64,000 bases of DNA from Qipengyuania marincola (GTDB taxonomy: Bacteria; Pseudomonadota; Alphaproteobacteria; Sphingomonadales; Sphingomonadaceae): NCBI RefSeq assembly GCF_029688625.1, contig NZ_JARULC010000003.1:310001-374000 (forward strand). The letters run 5' to 3'. A program made the translations under genes and the position numbers. Position 1 is the first letter of the stretch. The number at the start of each line of letters is the position of its first letter. The notes beneath the pieces are model-generated. The model was given only the letters and a program-made list of their open reading frames with translations, did no database searches and was not told where the DNA came from. Below, one piece after another: positions 27,897 through 37,823 of the stretch.

Positions 27897-29855
27897 TCAC
27901 CCACCCGCGTGATAAAAATCGTAGATCTTCTGGGCGACCGCCTCGCTGATGCCGGGCGCGCGTTTCAGGTCGTCTAGCGCCGCCGCCCGCACCTTCCCAG
28001 CCGTGCCGAAATGCAGCAGCAACGCACGTTTGCGGCTGGGGCCGATGCCGGGGATTTCGTCCAGCGGGCTGGCAGTGATGGCGCGGCTGCGCTTGGCGCG
28101 GTGGGCGCCGATGGCATAGCGGTGGACTTCGTCGCGCAGGGTCTGGAGATAGAATAGCAGCGGCGAATTGACCGGCAGCGTCTTCTCGCGACCGTCGGGA
28201 AAGTGGAACACCTCGCGCCCTTCGCGGCCGTGGTGCGGACCCTTGGCGATGGCGATCAGCGGAAGGTCCTCGATCCCCATTTCCGCCAGCGTATCGCGCA
28301 CGCTCGACATCTGGCCCTTGCCGCCGTCGATCAGGACGAGGTCGGGCCAGACGGTCTCGTGGCTGTTTTTCTTGCCTTCGTCGCCATCCGGGTTCTCGGC
28401 GAGATTGCGGAAGCGGCGGCTCATCACCTCGCGCATCATGCCGAAATCGTCGTTGGTCTGCGCGGTCTTGATGTTGAACTTGCGGTACTGGCCTTTCTCG
28501 AACCCTTCCGGCCCGGCGACGACCATCGCACCCAGCGCCTTGTCGCCCTGGATATGGCTGTTGTCGTAGACCTCGATGCGCTGCGGCACGTCCTCCAGCT
28601 CGAGGAATTCGGCCAGCTCGCGCTGGATTTTCGCCTTGGCACCGCTCTCGGCCTGTCGCCGCTCCAGCGCCTCCACCGCATTGCGTTGCGCCTGTTGCAT
28701 CAGCTTGCGCCGCGTGCCGCGCTGGGGGATGGAGATGGCGACGGCGTGCCCCGCCTTCTCGCAAAGCGCCTCGGCGATCAGCTCCTGCTCGGGCAATTCG
28801 CGATCGACGAGTATCGTCTTCGGCGGCGGAACTTCCTCGTAGAATTGCAGCAACACATCGGCGAGCACCTCTGCCTCCTCCACATCGCCCGTATTGCGCG
28901 GGAAGATCGCGCGATGGCCCCAGTTCTGGCCGCCGCGGATGAAGAAGGCCTGCACGCCCATCTGCCCGCCCTTGGCGGCCAGCGCGAAGACGTCTGCATC
29001 GCCGACGCCGCTGGCGTTGATTGCCTGCGACCCTTGGATGAAAGTCGCAGCGCGCAGCCGGTCGCGCAGGATGGCGGCTGTTTCGAAGTCGAGATCCTCC
29101 GCCGCCTTCGCCATCTTCTTTTCGAGGTCGGATTGCACCGCGCTGGACTTGCCGCCGAGGAAGTCCTTCGCCTCGCGCACCAGCGAAGCATAGCCCGCCT
29201 CGTCGATCCGGCCCACGCAGGGCGCGGAGCAGCGCTTGATCTGGTAGAGCAGGCAGGGACGGTCGCGATTGTTGAAGAAGCTATCGGTGCAGCTCCTCAA
29301 CAGGAACAGCTTCTGCAGCGCATTCAGCGTTTTGTTCACGCTGCCCGCGCTGGCGAAGGGGCCGTAGTAATTGCCCTTGGCCCGCCGCGCGCCGCGATGC
29401 TTCTGGATGCGCGGATAGGCATGATCGGCGCGCAGCAGGATGAAGGGGAAGCTCTTGTCGTCGCGCAGTAGCACATTGAACGGCGGGCGGTAGCGCTTGA
29501 TCAGCTGCGCTTCCAGCAGCAGCGCTTCTGCCTCCGAATTGGTGACCACGATCTCCATCCGGCGGCACTGGCTGACCATGCGCTGGAGGCGGTTGGTGAG
29601 CGCCTTTACCTGCGTGTAATTGGCAACCCGCGCCTTGAGGCTGCGGGCCTTGCCGACATAGAGCACGTCGCCCCGCGCATCGAGCATGCGATAGACGCCG
29701 GGGCGGGGTTTCAGCGTCTTTACCGTCTCGCGGATCGCGGTGAGGCCGGCCTCCAGATCGGGCTGCGCGCTGGCGACGGTATAGGTCGCGCGTTCCTCGT
29801 GGAAACGCTCCTTGCCTCTCGGGTCGTGGGGGGAACCGGCTTTCGTGCGCGACAT
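27897..29855 (-). CDS. uvrC: excinuclease ABC subunit C
   Basis: A 652-residue UvrC, the nuclease that makes both cuts in nucleotide excision repair after UvrA and UvrB have marked damage. The start is placed at ATG 29855 (MSRTKAGSPHD); longer forms reach into the permease promoter. Domains in order are a GIY-YIG nuclease (RPGVYRMLDARGDVLYVGKA), a Cys-rich region, a UVR motif, an RNase H-like nuclease domain (YDNSHIQGDKALGAMVV) and a C-terminal helix-hairpin-helix pair (EIPGIGPSRKRALLLHFG). All the key regions look intact. It is divergent from the permease gene, 64 bases apart. Confidence 0.95.
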   Translation of the reverse strand: MSRTKAGSPHDPRGKERFHEERATYTVASAQPDLEAGLTAIRETVKTLKPRPGVYRMLDARGDVLYVGKARSLKARVANYTQVKALTNRLQRMVSQCRRMEIVVTNSEAEALLLEAQLIKRYRPPFNVLLRDDKSFPFILLRADHAYPRIQKHRGARRAKGNYYGPFASAGSVNKTLNALQKLFLLRSCTDSFFNNRDRPCLLYQIKRCSAPCVGRIDEAGYASLVREAKDFLGGKSSAVQSDLEKKMAKAAEDLDFETAAILRDRLRAATFIQGSQAINASGVGDADVFALAAKGGQMGVQAFFIRGGQNWGHRAIFPRNTGDVEEAEVLADVLLQFYEEVPPPKTILVDRELPEQELIAEALCEKAGHAVAISIPQRGTRRKLMQQAQRNAVEALERRQAESGAKAKIQRELAEFLELEDVPQRIEVYDNSHIQGDKALGAMVVAGPEGFEKGQYRKFNIKTAQTNDDFGMMREVMSRRFRNLAENPDGDEGKKNSHETVWPDLVLIDGGKGQMSSVRDTLAEMGIEDLPLIAIAKGPHHGREGREVFHFPDGREKTLPVNSPLLFYLQTLRDEVHRYAIGAHRAKRSRAITASPLDEIPGIGPSRKRALLLHFGTAGKVRAAALDDLKRAPGISEAVAQKIYDFYHAGG

Positions 29856-29919
29856 GGGTCGCAGATAGTGCGCGCACTCCGCTTGTGCAAAGCCGCGTTT
29901 CGCGCCATCCCCACCCGCC

Positions 29920-31203
29920 ATGGACGGGACACATATCACGCCGCCGCGCACGGTCGGCTTTTGGGGGACAGCGCTGTTCCCGCTTAACGGGATGATCGGG
30001 GCCGGCATCTTCGCCCTTCCCGCCGTGCTGGTGGCGGCGGTCGGCAATTTCGCGCCGTGGATGATGCTGGTGGGCGGCGTGCTCTTCCTGCCGCTGGCGC
30101 TGTGCTATGCCTGGATGAGCGCCCGGTTCGAACATAGCGGCGGTTCGGTGCTCTATGGCGAGGCGGCATTCGGGCGCTTCGTGGGCTTCCAGGCCGGCTG
30201 GGCACGCTATGTCAGTGCGATCGTGACCGCGGCGGCTAACATGCATGTGATGGTCGCCTATCTCGCCGTGCTGTTCCCAGCGCTCGAAGGGCCGGTGGCA
30301 GCACCTATCGCAGTGGCGGTCGGGCTGGCGCTGATCACCATCATCAACCTCTACGGCATGCGCGCTTCCGTCGGGACGCTGGGTGTCATGACCGCGATCA
30401 AGCTGGTGCCGCTGGCCGCGTTGGTCGTCTCGGCTTTCTTCGCCGGAGGCGAGCTGGGCGCTGTCTCGCTGCCCGAGTTCAGCCAGGTCGAGACGGTGAT
30501 CCTGCTTACCTTCTACGCCTTCATCGGCTTCGAGGGCGTCATCGAGGCGGCGGGCGAATTCAAGAACCCCAAGCGCGACGTGCCGCTGTCGATCGTCACC
30601 ATGGTGAGCGGGGTGACGCTGATCTACATGGCGGTGATCTGGGCCTTCATCCTGATCGGACCGGAATTTGCGGGCGAGAACAATGCGCTGGCCGGATCGG
30701 CGGAGGCCGCGATGGGCCAGATCGGTTCGCTCGCCATCGTGATCGCGGCCAGCTTCAGCATCGGGGCGAACAATTTTGCCAGCGGCGTCGCCCAGCCGCG
30801 GCTGATGTACGGCATGGCGCGGCGCGGCATGCTCCCGAAGTGGTTCGAATATGTTCACCCGCGTTTCCTGACGCCGTTCAACGCGATCCTGTTCTATGGG
30901 GTGGCGGCCATCCTGTTCGGGCTGTGGGAGGGCTTCACCGTCCTCGCCGTGGCCGGCACGCTGATCCGGCTGGTGACCTATATCGTGACCAGCTGCGCCC
31001 TGCCCGTGCTGGAGCATCGCGAGGGGCGGATCGTGCCACTGCACCTCGCCTGCGTGATCTTCGCGGTCGGCAGCTCGCTATTCATTGCCAGCCAGACCGC
31101 GCTGCAGGCGTGGCTGGTCTTGGGCGGTATCCTGGTGGTTGGCACGGTGCTGTATTTCGTCGCCGCGCGGCAGCAGCCGGACTACGCGCTCGACGAGGCC
31201 TGA
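29920..31203 (+). CDS. APC-family amino acid permease
   Basis: A 427-residue inner membrane transporter with about 11-12 helices. The first helix motif PLNGMIGAGIFALPA is the GxG(I/V)FALPA type of the APC superfamily, and FYAFIGFEGVIEAAGEFKNP is the conserved helix 6 region. It takes up amino acids or polyamines with proton coupling; the substrate cannot be told. The YhiN-like flavoprotein gene begins one base after its stop, so they may be cotranscribed. Its start is ATG 29920 near the uvrC promoter. Confidence 0.88.
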   Translation: MDGTHITPPRTVGFWGTALFPLNGMIGAGIFALPAVLVAAVGNFAPWMMLVGGVLFLPLALCYAWMSARFEHSGGSVLYGEAAFGRFVGFQAGWARYVSAIVTAAANMHVMVAYLAVLFPALEGPVAAPIAVAVGLALITIINLYGMRASVGTLGVMTAIKLVPLAALVVSAFFAGGELGAVSLPEFSQVETVILLTFYAFIGFEGVIEAAGEFKNPKRDVPLSIVTMVSGVTLIYMAVIWAFILIGPEFAGENNALAGSAEAAMGQIGSLAIVIAASFSIGANNFASGVAQPRLMYGMARRGMLPKWFEYVHPRFLTPFNAILFYGVAAILFGLWEGFTVLAVAGTLIRLVTYIVTSCALPVLEHREGRIVPLHLACVIFAVGSSLFIASQTALQAWLVLGGILVVGTVLYFVAARQQPDYALDEA

Positions 31204-31204
31204 C

Positions 31205-32377
31205 GTGGCGGAACGCTCCGATGCGATCGTGCTGGGCGCAGGGGCCGCCGGGCTGATGTGCGCGGCTTGCGCCGGACAGCGGGGCAAGCGCGTGCTGGTG
31301 CTCGAACGCGCGGAGAAGCCGGGGAAGAAGATCCTCATCTCCGGCGGCGGGCGGTGCAATTTCACCAATATCGGCGCGGGTCCGGCGAACTACCTTTCGC
31401 AAAACCCGCACTTCGCGAAGAGCGCGCTGGCGCGGTATACGGCGCGCGATTTCCTCGAATTGGTCGAGAGTTACGGCATCGCCTGGCACGAAAAGACGCT
31501 GGGCCAGCTATTCTGCGACGGGTCGGCAAAGCAAATCGTAGAAATGTTGCTGGAGGAATGCGCGAGGGGCGGAGTGGACGTGCGATGCGGCGAGGAGGTC
31601 GCATCGGTCGAGCATGATGGCGAGTTCACCGTCACTACGCAGAACGCGACCTACGAGGCCAAGACCCTGATCATTGCCACCGGAGGGCCGTCGATCCCGA
31701 AGATGGGTGCAACCGGTTTTGCCTACGACCTCGCCCGCCAATTCGGCCTCAAGTTGGTCGAGCCGCGCCCTGCCCTCGTCCCGCTCACGCTCGGCGGCGA
31801 AGAGGTGCTGTTTCGCGAGATCTCGGGCGTCTCCGCGCCGGTCGTCGCCAGCGCGGGCAAGGCCAGCTTCCCCGAAGCGGCGCTGTTCACCCACCGCGGC
31901 CTGTCCGGCCCGTCGATCCTGCAGGCCAGCAGTTACTGGTCGCCGGGCGAGCCGGTGGTCGTGAACTTCCTGCCCGGCCACGCCGATGGCTGGCTGCTCG
32001 AGGCCAAGCGCGAAACGCCGCGCGCCACGCTCAAATCGCTGCTGCGCGAAGCGCTCCCCGACCGGCTGGCCGACATTCTCGCCTACAAACTGGCCATATC
32101 GACCGAACTGGGCAATGCGCCCGACAAGGCGCTGCGCACCGCGGAAGAGCGGTTGCGCCGCTGGGCCTTCCGCCCCAACGGTACGGAGGGCTTCGCCAAG
32201 GCCGAGGTCACGGTTGGCGGCATCTCGACCTCCGAACTGTCCAGCAAGACCATGGAAGCAAAGCGAATTCCCGGCCTCTATGCCATCGGCGAAGCGGTCG
32301 ACGTGACCGGCTGGCTCGGCGGCTACAACTTCCAGTGGGCCTGGGCGAGCGGCGTCGCGGCGGGGGAGGCGCTCTGA
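31205..32377 (+). CDS. YhiN/HI0933-family flavoprotein
   Basis: A 390-residue FAD-binding oxidoreductase. GTG 31205 is taken as the start, one base after the permease stop. The FAD motif IVLGAGAAGLMCAACAGQRG opens the protein. GGGRCNFTNIG, ATGGPSIPKMGATG and GWLGGYNFQWAWASG are diagnostic of the HI0933-like (BaiN/YhiN) family, which lacks an assigned reaction in most bacteria; a gut relative reduces bile acid double bonds. The reason for pairing with an amino acid permease is unknown. Confidence 0.9.
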   Translation: MAERSDAIVLGAGAAGLMCAACAGQRGKRVLVLERAEKPGKKILISGGGRCNFTNIGAGPANYLSQNPHFAKSALARYTARDFLELVESYGIAWHEKTLGQLFCDGSAKQIVEMLLEECARGGVDVRCGEEVASVEHDGEFTVTTQNATYEAKTLIIATGGPSIPKMGATGFAYDLARQFGLKLVEPRPALVPLTLGGEEVLFREISGVSAPVVASAGKASFPEAALFTHRGLSGPSILQASSYWSPGEPVVVNFLPGHADGWLLEAKRETPRATLKSLLREALPDRLADILAYKLAISTELGNAPDKALRTAEERLRRWAFRPNGTEGFAKAEVTVGGISTSELSSKTMEAKRIPGLYAIGEAVDVTGWLGGYNFQWAWASGVAAGEAL

Positions 32378-32546
32378 CCCGGCGCCGTTGGGGGAGCCGT
32401 TAGGGAAGGCGTTGACGGGCGCGGCAAGTTGACCGGAACCGCACAATCGCTAGCTTCCCATGTTACGGATCCGTGAAAACACGGGCCAAGCAGGGGATGC
32501 CGCCACACGCTCGCAACGGGTCTGGGGTGGTGCGGAAAGGAACCAC

Positions 32547-34190
32547 ATGCGCCAACTCCAGGGCATGGATGCGAGCTTCGTCGCGCTGGAAACGCGCAAT
32601 TCGCCGATGCACATCGGCTCGATCCTGATCTACAACCCTGAAACGGCGCCCGGCGGCTTCGTGCGCTTCAAGGACATTCTGAACTTCTTCGAAAGCCGCA
32701 TGCAGCTCAGTCGCACGATCCGCCAGCGGCTGGTGCGCGTGCCCTTCGATCTCGACTATCCCTACTGGATCGAGGACCCGGACTTCGACCTCGAATATCA
32801 CGTCCGCCATGTCGCCCTGCCCAAACCCGGCGACTGGCGCCAGCTGTGCATTCAGGCGGCCCGAATCTTTGCCCGCCCACTCGACCTGACGCGCCCGCCA
32901 TGGGAATTCACCGTGGTCGAGGGGCTGGAGAACGTCCCGGGCGTCCCCAAAGGCAGCTATGCCATGGTGACGAAAGTCCACCACGCAGCGATCGACGGAA
33001 TGAGCGGAGTGGACCTGCTGGAGGCGATGCATACGCTCGATCCGAATGAGCCGCCGCCCAACAGCCCTGACGAATGGCAACCGGAAAAGGTGCCCAATCC
33101 CGTCGAACTGCTGGGCAAGAGCTACTTCAACGCGATCACCAATCCGATGAAACAGCTGGAAGTCGCCGCCAAGGCTGCCCCCGGCCTCGCGAAAGCGCTC
33201 AAAGGGATGGTCGCCAAGGAATTCGACCTGTCGCGCGAGATGATTGCGCCCAAGACCCGCTTCAACCGCAAGATTTCGGGTCATCGTGTTGTCGAAGGCC
33301 GCAGCGTGCCCCTCGCCGATATCAAGATGATCCGGCAGGCGGTCGATGGAGCCAAGGTCAACGACGTGTTCCTCGCCATCGTGGGCGGCGCGATGCGCAA
33401 GTACCTGCTCGCCAAGGACGACCTGCCGAAGAAGACGCTGACCGCCATGGCCCCGATCTCGGTCCGCACCAAGGACGAGAAGGGCGACATGGGCAACCAG
33501 GTCGCGGCGATGGTCGCGCCGCTCGGTACGCATATCGAGGATCCACTCGAACGCCTCCAGTATTGCCACGATCGCACGAAGAAATCGAAAGCGATGACCG
33601 AGGCCATGGGCGCGCGCAACATGACCGAAGCGAGCAAGGTCAGCCCGGCCTTGTGGATGAGCCTCGGCGCGCAGCTCTACACCCGCCTCGGCCTTGCCAA
33701 TCGCGGGGTCGGGCCGATTTTCTCGACCGTGGTCACCAATGTTCCCGGCCCACCGGTGCCGATCTACTCCAGCGGCGCGCGGCTGGAGAGCCAGATGGGC
33801 CTCGTCTGCCTGACCGACGGCATGGGCCTCGGCCACGTGGTGCAAAGCTACACCGACGAAGCGACAATCAGCTTCACCGCCTGCCGCGAACTGTTGCCCG
33901 ATCCGGAATTCTACATCCAGTGCATCGAGGACAGCTTCAACGAATTGCGCGATGCCGCCGCCGAAGCCGCCGCCAAACCTGCCTCCAAGCCCGCGGCGAA
34001 AGCCAAGCCGAAGCCGGCACCGAAGGCGAAGGCATCAGCCCCGAAAAAGGGCCCGACAAGGATAACAAAGCCCGCCGCCAAGAGCGGAGCAGCGAAGAAA
34101 ACGACAGCAAAAGCGCCTGCAAAAGGCACGAAAGGGGCCGCCAGCCGTTCGACGGCTGCCCGTAAAGGGAAAGGAACATCCAAAAAGTGA
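32547..34190 (+). CDS. wax ester synthase/diacylglycerol acyltransferase
   Basis: A 547-residue WS/DGAT. It joins acyl-CoA to fatty alcohols or diacylglycerol for storage lipid. The catalytic HHAAIDG (145-151) is present, and NVPGPPVPIYSSG near residue 400 is the typical late motif. The start at ATG 32547 follows GGAAAGGAA; an upstream frame from 32460 is not supported. Residues from about 470 to the end form a Lys/Ala/Pro-rich tail like histone H1, absent in most relatives. The coupled hydrolase starts at GTG 34187 overlapping the stop (GTGA). Storage wax or triacylglycerol would fit a marine Erythrobacter-like host. Confidence 0.9.
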   Translation: MRQLQGMDASFVALETRNSPMHIGSILIYNPETAPGGFVRFKDILNFFESRMQLSRTIRQRLVRVPFDLDYPYWIEDPDFDLEYHVRHVALPKPGDWRQLCIQAARIFARPLDLTRPPWEFTVVEGLENVPGVPKGSYAMVTKVHHAAIDGMSGVDLLEAMHTLDPNEPPPNSPDEWQPEKVPNPVELLGKSYFNAITNPMKQLEVAAKAAPGLAKALKGMVAKEFDLSREMIAPKTRFNRKISGHRVVEGRSVPLADIKMIRQAVDGAKVNDVFLAIVGGAMRKYLLAKDDLPKKTLTAMAPISVRTKDEKGDMGNQVAAMVAPLGTHIEDPLERLQYCHDRTKKSKAMTEAMGARNMTEASKVSPALWMSLGAQLYTRLGLANRGVGPIFSTVVTNVPGPPVPIYSSGARLESQMGLVCLTDGMGLGHVVQSYTDEATISFTACRELLPDPEFYIQCIEDSFNELRDAAAEAAAKPASKPAAKAKPKPAPKAKASAPKKGPTRITKPAAKSGAAKKTTAKAPAKGTKGAASRSTAARKGKGTSKK

Positions 34191-34990
34191 ACGCCATCTC
34201 CACCATAGAAGCGCAGAAGGCCCAGGCCGACGCGCGCCCGCCGCACACCTTGCTTGCGCTTACCGAACCAGGGCGCGCACTCGGCGAATATGCGAGCTTC
34301 CTAGCGCTGCGCCCCCTGCTCTCCCGCCTGCCGCAGGGTGACGGGCACGGAGTGCTGGTCCTGCCCGGCTTCATGGCGTCGGATTATTCCACCGGGCCGC
34401 TCCGTCGCATGCTCGAGCGGCTGGGATATGATGCGGTCGGCTGGAACCTCGGTCGCAACGTCCGGGTCGACAATGCCCGGATCGAAGCGATGATGGCCTG
34501 CGTAGACGAAATCCATGATCGCACCGGCGCGAAGATCTCGATCGTCGGTTGGAGCCTGGGTGGGGTCTTCGCGCGCGAGTTGGCCAAGCTGGCGCCAGAA
34601 AAGGTGCGCATGGTCATCAGCCTCGGCAGCCCGATCAGCGACGATCGCAACCACACCAATGCCCGCCGCTTGTTCGAACTGCTCAACGGACGCGAGCCCG
34701 AGCCCATGCAGGAGGGCAACTTCCGCGATCTCGCCAAGGCGCCGCCGGTTCCCACCACCTCGATCCTCACCAAGGCCGACGGCGTGGTGCACTGGCGCGG
34801 CTCCGTCCAGGCAGACGATCACGCCGAATGCGAGAATATCGAGGTCATCGCCAGCCATGTCGGCCTCGGCGTGAATCCGGCGGTGGTCTATGCGATCGCA
34901 GATCGGCTTGCCCTGCCCGAAGGTGAGTGGCGCAGGTTCAGCCCGCGCGGGTTTGCCAATATCGCCTTCCCGCGCTCGCGCCTTCATTAG
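34187..34990 (+). CDS. alpha/beta hydrolase coupled to WS/DGAT
   Basis: A 267-residue alpha/beta hydrolase starting at GTG 34187, overlapping the wax ester synthase stop. VLVLPGFMASDYSTGPL is the oxyanion region, and IVGWSLGGVFARELAK holds the nucleophile Ser in a lipase-like GxSxG box. The acid is likely an Asp in the KADGVVHWRG region and the His lies in ASHVGLGVNP, but these are less clear. It resembles triacylglycerol-lipase-like proteins and could release or remodel the lipids made by the upstream enzyme. It is convergent with the TonB receptor gene. Confidence 0.82.
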   Translation: MNAISTIEAQKAQADARPPHTLLALTEPGRALGEYASFLALRPLLSRLPQGDGHGVLVLPGFMASDYSTGPLRRMLERLGYDAVGWNLGRNVRVDNARIEAMMACVDEIHDRTGAKISIVGWSLGGVFARELAKLAPEKVRMVISLGSPISDDRNHTNARRLFELLNGREPEPMQEGNFRDLAKAPPVPTTSILTKADGVVHWRGSVQADDHAECENIEVIASHVGLGVNPAVVYAIADRLALPEGEWRRFSPRGFANIAFPRSRLH

Positions 34991-35017
34991 AACGCGCCCG
35001 ACCCGGCGCTCACGTCC

Positions 35018-37597
35018 TCAAAACTGCTTGCGCAGGTCGATCCCGATATAGCGACCGACGGGGTCGATCCGGCGCGGGTCGAAGGCGTCGGGGGTGTTGC
35101 CATCCTCGTCGACAACATTGCGCTTCGCATCGAAGACATTGTCGAGCGCGAAGGCGACGCGCAGCCCCTTCATCCAGCCTTCGTTACGGTCGAGGACTTC
35201 GCCCAGCGTCGCCCAGATGCGCAGATCGAATGTCGCAAGATCACCGTAGAACAGGTCGCTGCTGCCCGGCAGGCCTGCGCCCCGGACCACAGCCTCGCCT
35301 TCATAGCGCCCCGTTAGGCGCAGGCCGTAGCCGCCCCAGAACAGACCGCCTTCGAGCCGCGTCACATGCTGCGAGATGGGCGCGCCCCCGATAAGCTCCC
35401 CACCGATCTGGTCGAACTGCGGGCCGCCCGGGGCGAGCAGGATTTCGTTCTCGAGTGCGATGGTGTGATTGAGGCTGATGAAGTAGCGCCCCTGTCCCCC
35501 GCGGTCTCGCGCGAAGGGATTCATGCCGCCCGCGCCGCCGCCTCCGGGCCCGCGTCGATTCTCGCCGCGGGTTTCCGGGCGGGCTGCGCAGAACCTCTCG
35601 CGTGCAGCGGCGATCCTGTCGGGGTCGGCATTGCCGTCATCGTCAAGCAAGCGGGCACGGAATTGCTCCGGCAGCTGTGACAGGTCGGGCATTTCGCCTT
35701 CTGGCGCGGCGCAGAAGGCTTCGCGTATCTGCCGGAACCGTTCGGGGTCGGCGCCCTGGGGCGGACCCCGGCGCTCGCCTCCGCCCCTGCGTTCGCCGCG
35801 CCGTTCGCCGCGTTCGCGATTACCACCGCTATCTCCGCCCACCGTGCCGCGCGTGTTAAGGCCGAAGCTCAACGTGCGGCTGCGCGTTTCGAACAGGGTC
35901 ACCGGCCTCCGGTCGATAGCCAGCAAATCTCCCGCCGCATCGCGCAGCACCCGTTCCGGAAAAGCGCTTTCGAAGGCAGCGGTATAACTCGGGCTGGACA
36001 GCGTCACATCGTCTGAGCGATTGATGGCGTAATCGACCTGAAGGCGCGTATTGTCCCAGAACGGCAGTTCCCAGTTCGCGCCAAATTTCCAGTCCGCCTG
36101 GGTTTCGGCAGCAAGGTTCGGATTGCCGCCCGAAATCACGGTCACGAGCGCATCACTTCCGGTCGCGAAATCGAACACCGGGACATTGAAGGTTTCGACC
36201 CGGGGGCTGCCAAGACTGGTGAGACTCGGCGCCACCTCACGCCAGATACGCGTCGCCTGAATGTTGAGATTGTCGAAAGGAGACCAGTTCAGTCCCGCGG
36301 TCCAGTCGGTCAGCGCCCCGAAGTCCGACAGGTCTTCCGCGCCCGCCGACAGGTTCAGGCTGAGCCCGCCGATCGCACCCCAATGCCCCCCGCGCTCGGC
36401 AATCGGGACATTGACGTTGAGGCCGGTCTCGAAGCGGCGGCGCGTGCCTGAAAACTGCTCCAGGGCACGACTGTCCTCGCTCGTGATGCGGCGCCAGTCG
36501 AGGCCGAGATCGATCGTCGCCGACAGCTCGCCTGCCGGCAATTCCAGCGGATAGCCGACGAAGGTCGCCTTGTTCGAAATGGTCCAGGTCTGGCTGTCCG
36601 CCGTGTCGAACCCCGCCCCGTCGCGCTGGTCGATCTCGGTATCGGTGAGCGCGCGGACGGTTTCGTTGGTGAAGGTTGCCTGCCAATCGCCGATCGTGCG
36701 ATTGTGTGTCGCGCCGAAGGCATAGGTATCGGTCTTACGACGCGTTTCCAGAGGATCGATTTGCCCACCGACCAGGCGCAGGCCGGACAGGCTGCGATCC
36801 TCGGCGCGCGTCACCGTCCCGCTCAGGCTGATGGACGAGCCGCTGCCGATGAAGGCGCGAGCATAATTTGCGCTGCCTTCGATCTGCTGCGTGTCGGATA
36901 CAAGGCTGCGGAACGGCGCTTCATCCGCCACCCCCGGGATGGCCGATGGGACCACCAGTCCGCGTTCCGCTTCGGTGAGGAGGCTGCCATCCTCGACATC
37001 GAGGTTGAAATTGAGCCGCGCGCCATCTGCGATCTTGAGATAGCCGACCTCCTGCTCGTTGCGCCAGAACCCGCCATCGGCCGGCGCTTCCGCTTCGACC
37101 TCAAGCGTGAGCGAGCCATAATCGTTCTTGAGGATGATATTGACTACCCGCTGGTCCGGCGAGAAACCGAAGCGCTGGGCGACCTCCTCGGAAAACACCT
37201 CGACCTTCTCGACCGATTCCGGAGGATAGCGGCGGAACTCGCGCCAGCCCGAAACACGAATGCCGTTGATCAGGAAGATCGGCCGCCCGCCCCCACGATC
37301 CCCGCGCGCGCTGCCGGTGGCAGGCTCTATGGCAGCGAGAATGTCGGCGATGGAGCTGCCGCCGAAGGCTGCGATGTCTTCCGCATCATATTCCGCCACC
37401 GGGGGCTGGTCGACGATCAGCTGGCCGCGAACGCGCGTGCTGGTGACCACGATCGTGCGCGGATCGAGGGTGGGATCGTCTGCAGGCTCAGCCTGGGTAT
37501 CGTCGGCCTGGCCTGCTTGCGCGATATCCTGCGCAAAGGCACCCTGTGCGAACGCCAGCGCGGCGAGTGAGACGGCAAGCGCAAAGCTGGATTTCAA
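35018..37597 (-). CDS. TonB-dependent receptor with Arg/Gly-rich insert
   Basis: An 859-residue outer membrane receptor. It has a signal peptide (LAALAFAQGAFAQ), a TonB box (TIVVTSTR), a plug with FLINGIRVSGWREFRRYPPE, then a 22-strand barrel ending in Phe (GIDLRKQF). Between residues about 585 and 705 is an insert rich in Arg and Gly (GERRGERRGGGERRG), with two similar helical pieces, RQIREAFCAAP and AAARERFCAARPET, each with one Cys. The insert sits where a loop would face the cell exterior or form an extra domain. The ligand is unknown. It is divergent from infA (226-base gap). Confidence 0.88.
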   Translation of the reverse strand: MKSSFALAVSLAALAFAQGAFAQDIAQAGQADDTQAEPADDPTLDPRTIVVTSTRVRGQLIVDQPPVAEYDAEDIAAFGGSSIADILAAIEPATGSARGDRGGGRPIFLINGIRVSGWREFRRYPPESVEKVEVFSEEVAQRFGFSPDQRVVNIILKNDYGSLTLEVEAEAPADGGFWRNEQEVGYLKIADGARLNFNLDVEDGSLLTEAERGLVVPSAIPGVADEAPFRSLVSDTQQIEGSANYARAFIGSGSSISLSGTVTRAEDRSLSGLRLVGGQIDPLETRRKTDTYAFGATHNRTIGDWQATFTNETVRALTDTEIDQRDGAGFDTADSQTWTISNKATFVGYPLELPAGELSATIDLGLDWRRITSEDSRALEQFSGTRRRFETGLNVNVPIAERGGHWGAIGGLSLNLSAGAEDLSDFGALTDWTAGLNWSPFDNLNIQATRIWREVAPSLTSLGSPRVETFNVPVFDFATGSDALVTVISGGNPNLAAETQADWKFGANWELPFWDNTRLQVDYAINRSDDVTLSSPSYTAAFESAFPERVLRDAAGDLLAIDRRPVTLFETRSRTLSFGLNTRGTVGGDSGGNRERGERRGERRGGGERRGPPQGADPERFRQIREAFCAAPEGEMPDLSQLPEQFRARLLDDDGNADPDRIAAARERFCAARPETRGENRRGPGGGGAGGMNPFARDRGGQGRYFISLNHTIALENEILLAPGGPQFDQIGGELIGGAPISQHVTRLEGGLFWGGYGLRLTGRYEGEAVVRGAGLPGSSDLFYGDLATFDLRIWATLGEVLDRNEGWMKGLRVAFALDNVFDAKRNVVDEDGNTPDAFDPRRIDPVGRYIGIDLRKQF

Positions 37598-37823
37598 GAC
37601 TTTAAGCCCTTTTCATGGGGAGTGTTGGCCTGCCCCCGGCAAACCCTTTGCCCAAGCAAATCATCACCGCAAGCGGGGTTCCTGTATCCGATTGTAACAG
37701 GTGGATGCCCTTCGGCAGTTCGTCGGAAAGCGCGGCTGCCGTGCGGAAGGCTTCCCTTTTTGCTGCACTGCCGCTAAAGGCCGCGGCCACCGAACTTCAA
37801 ACCTTCACGGATAGACAGACTGC

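Noticed and set aside
29281..31044. 587-codon minus-strand frame spanning the uvrC start and permease
   Set aside because: Overlaps two well-supported genes in opposite orientations; composition is typical of a shadow.
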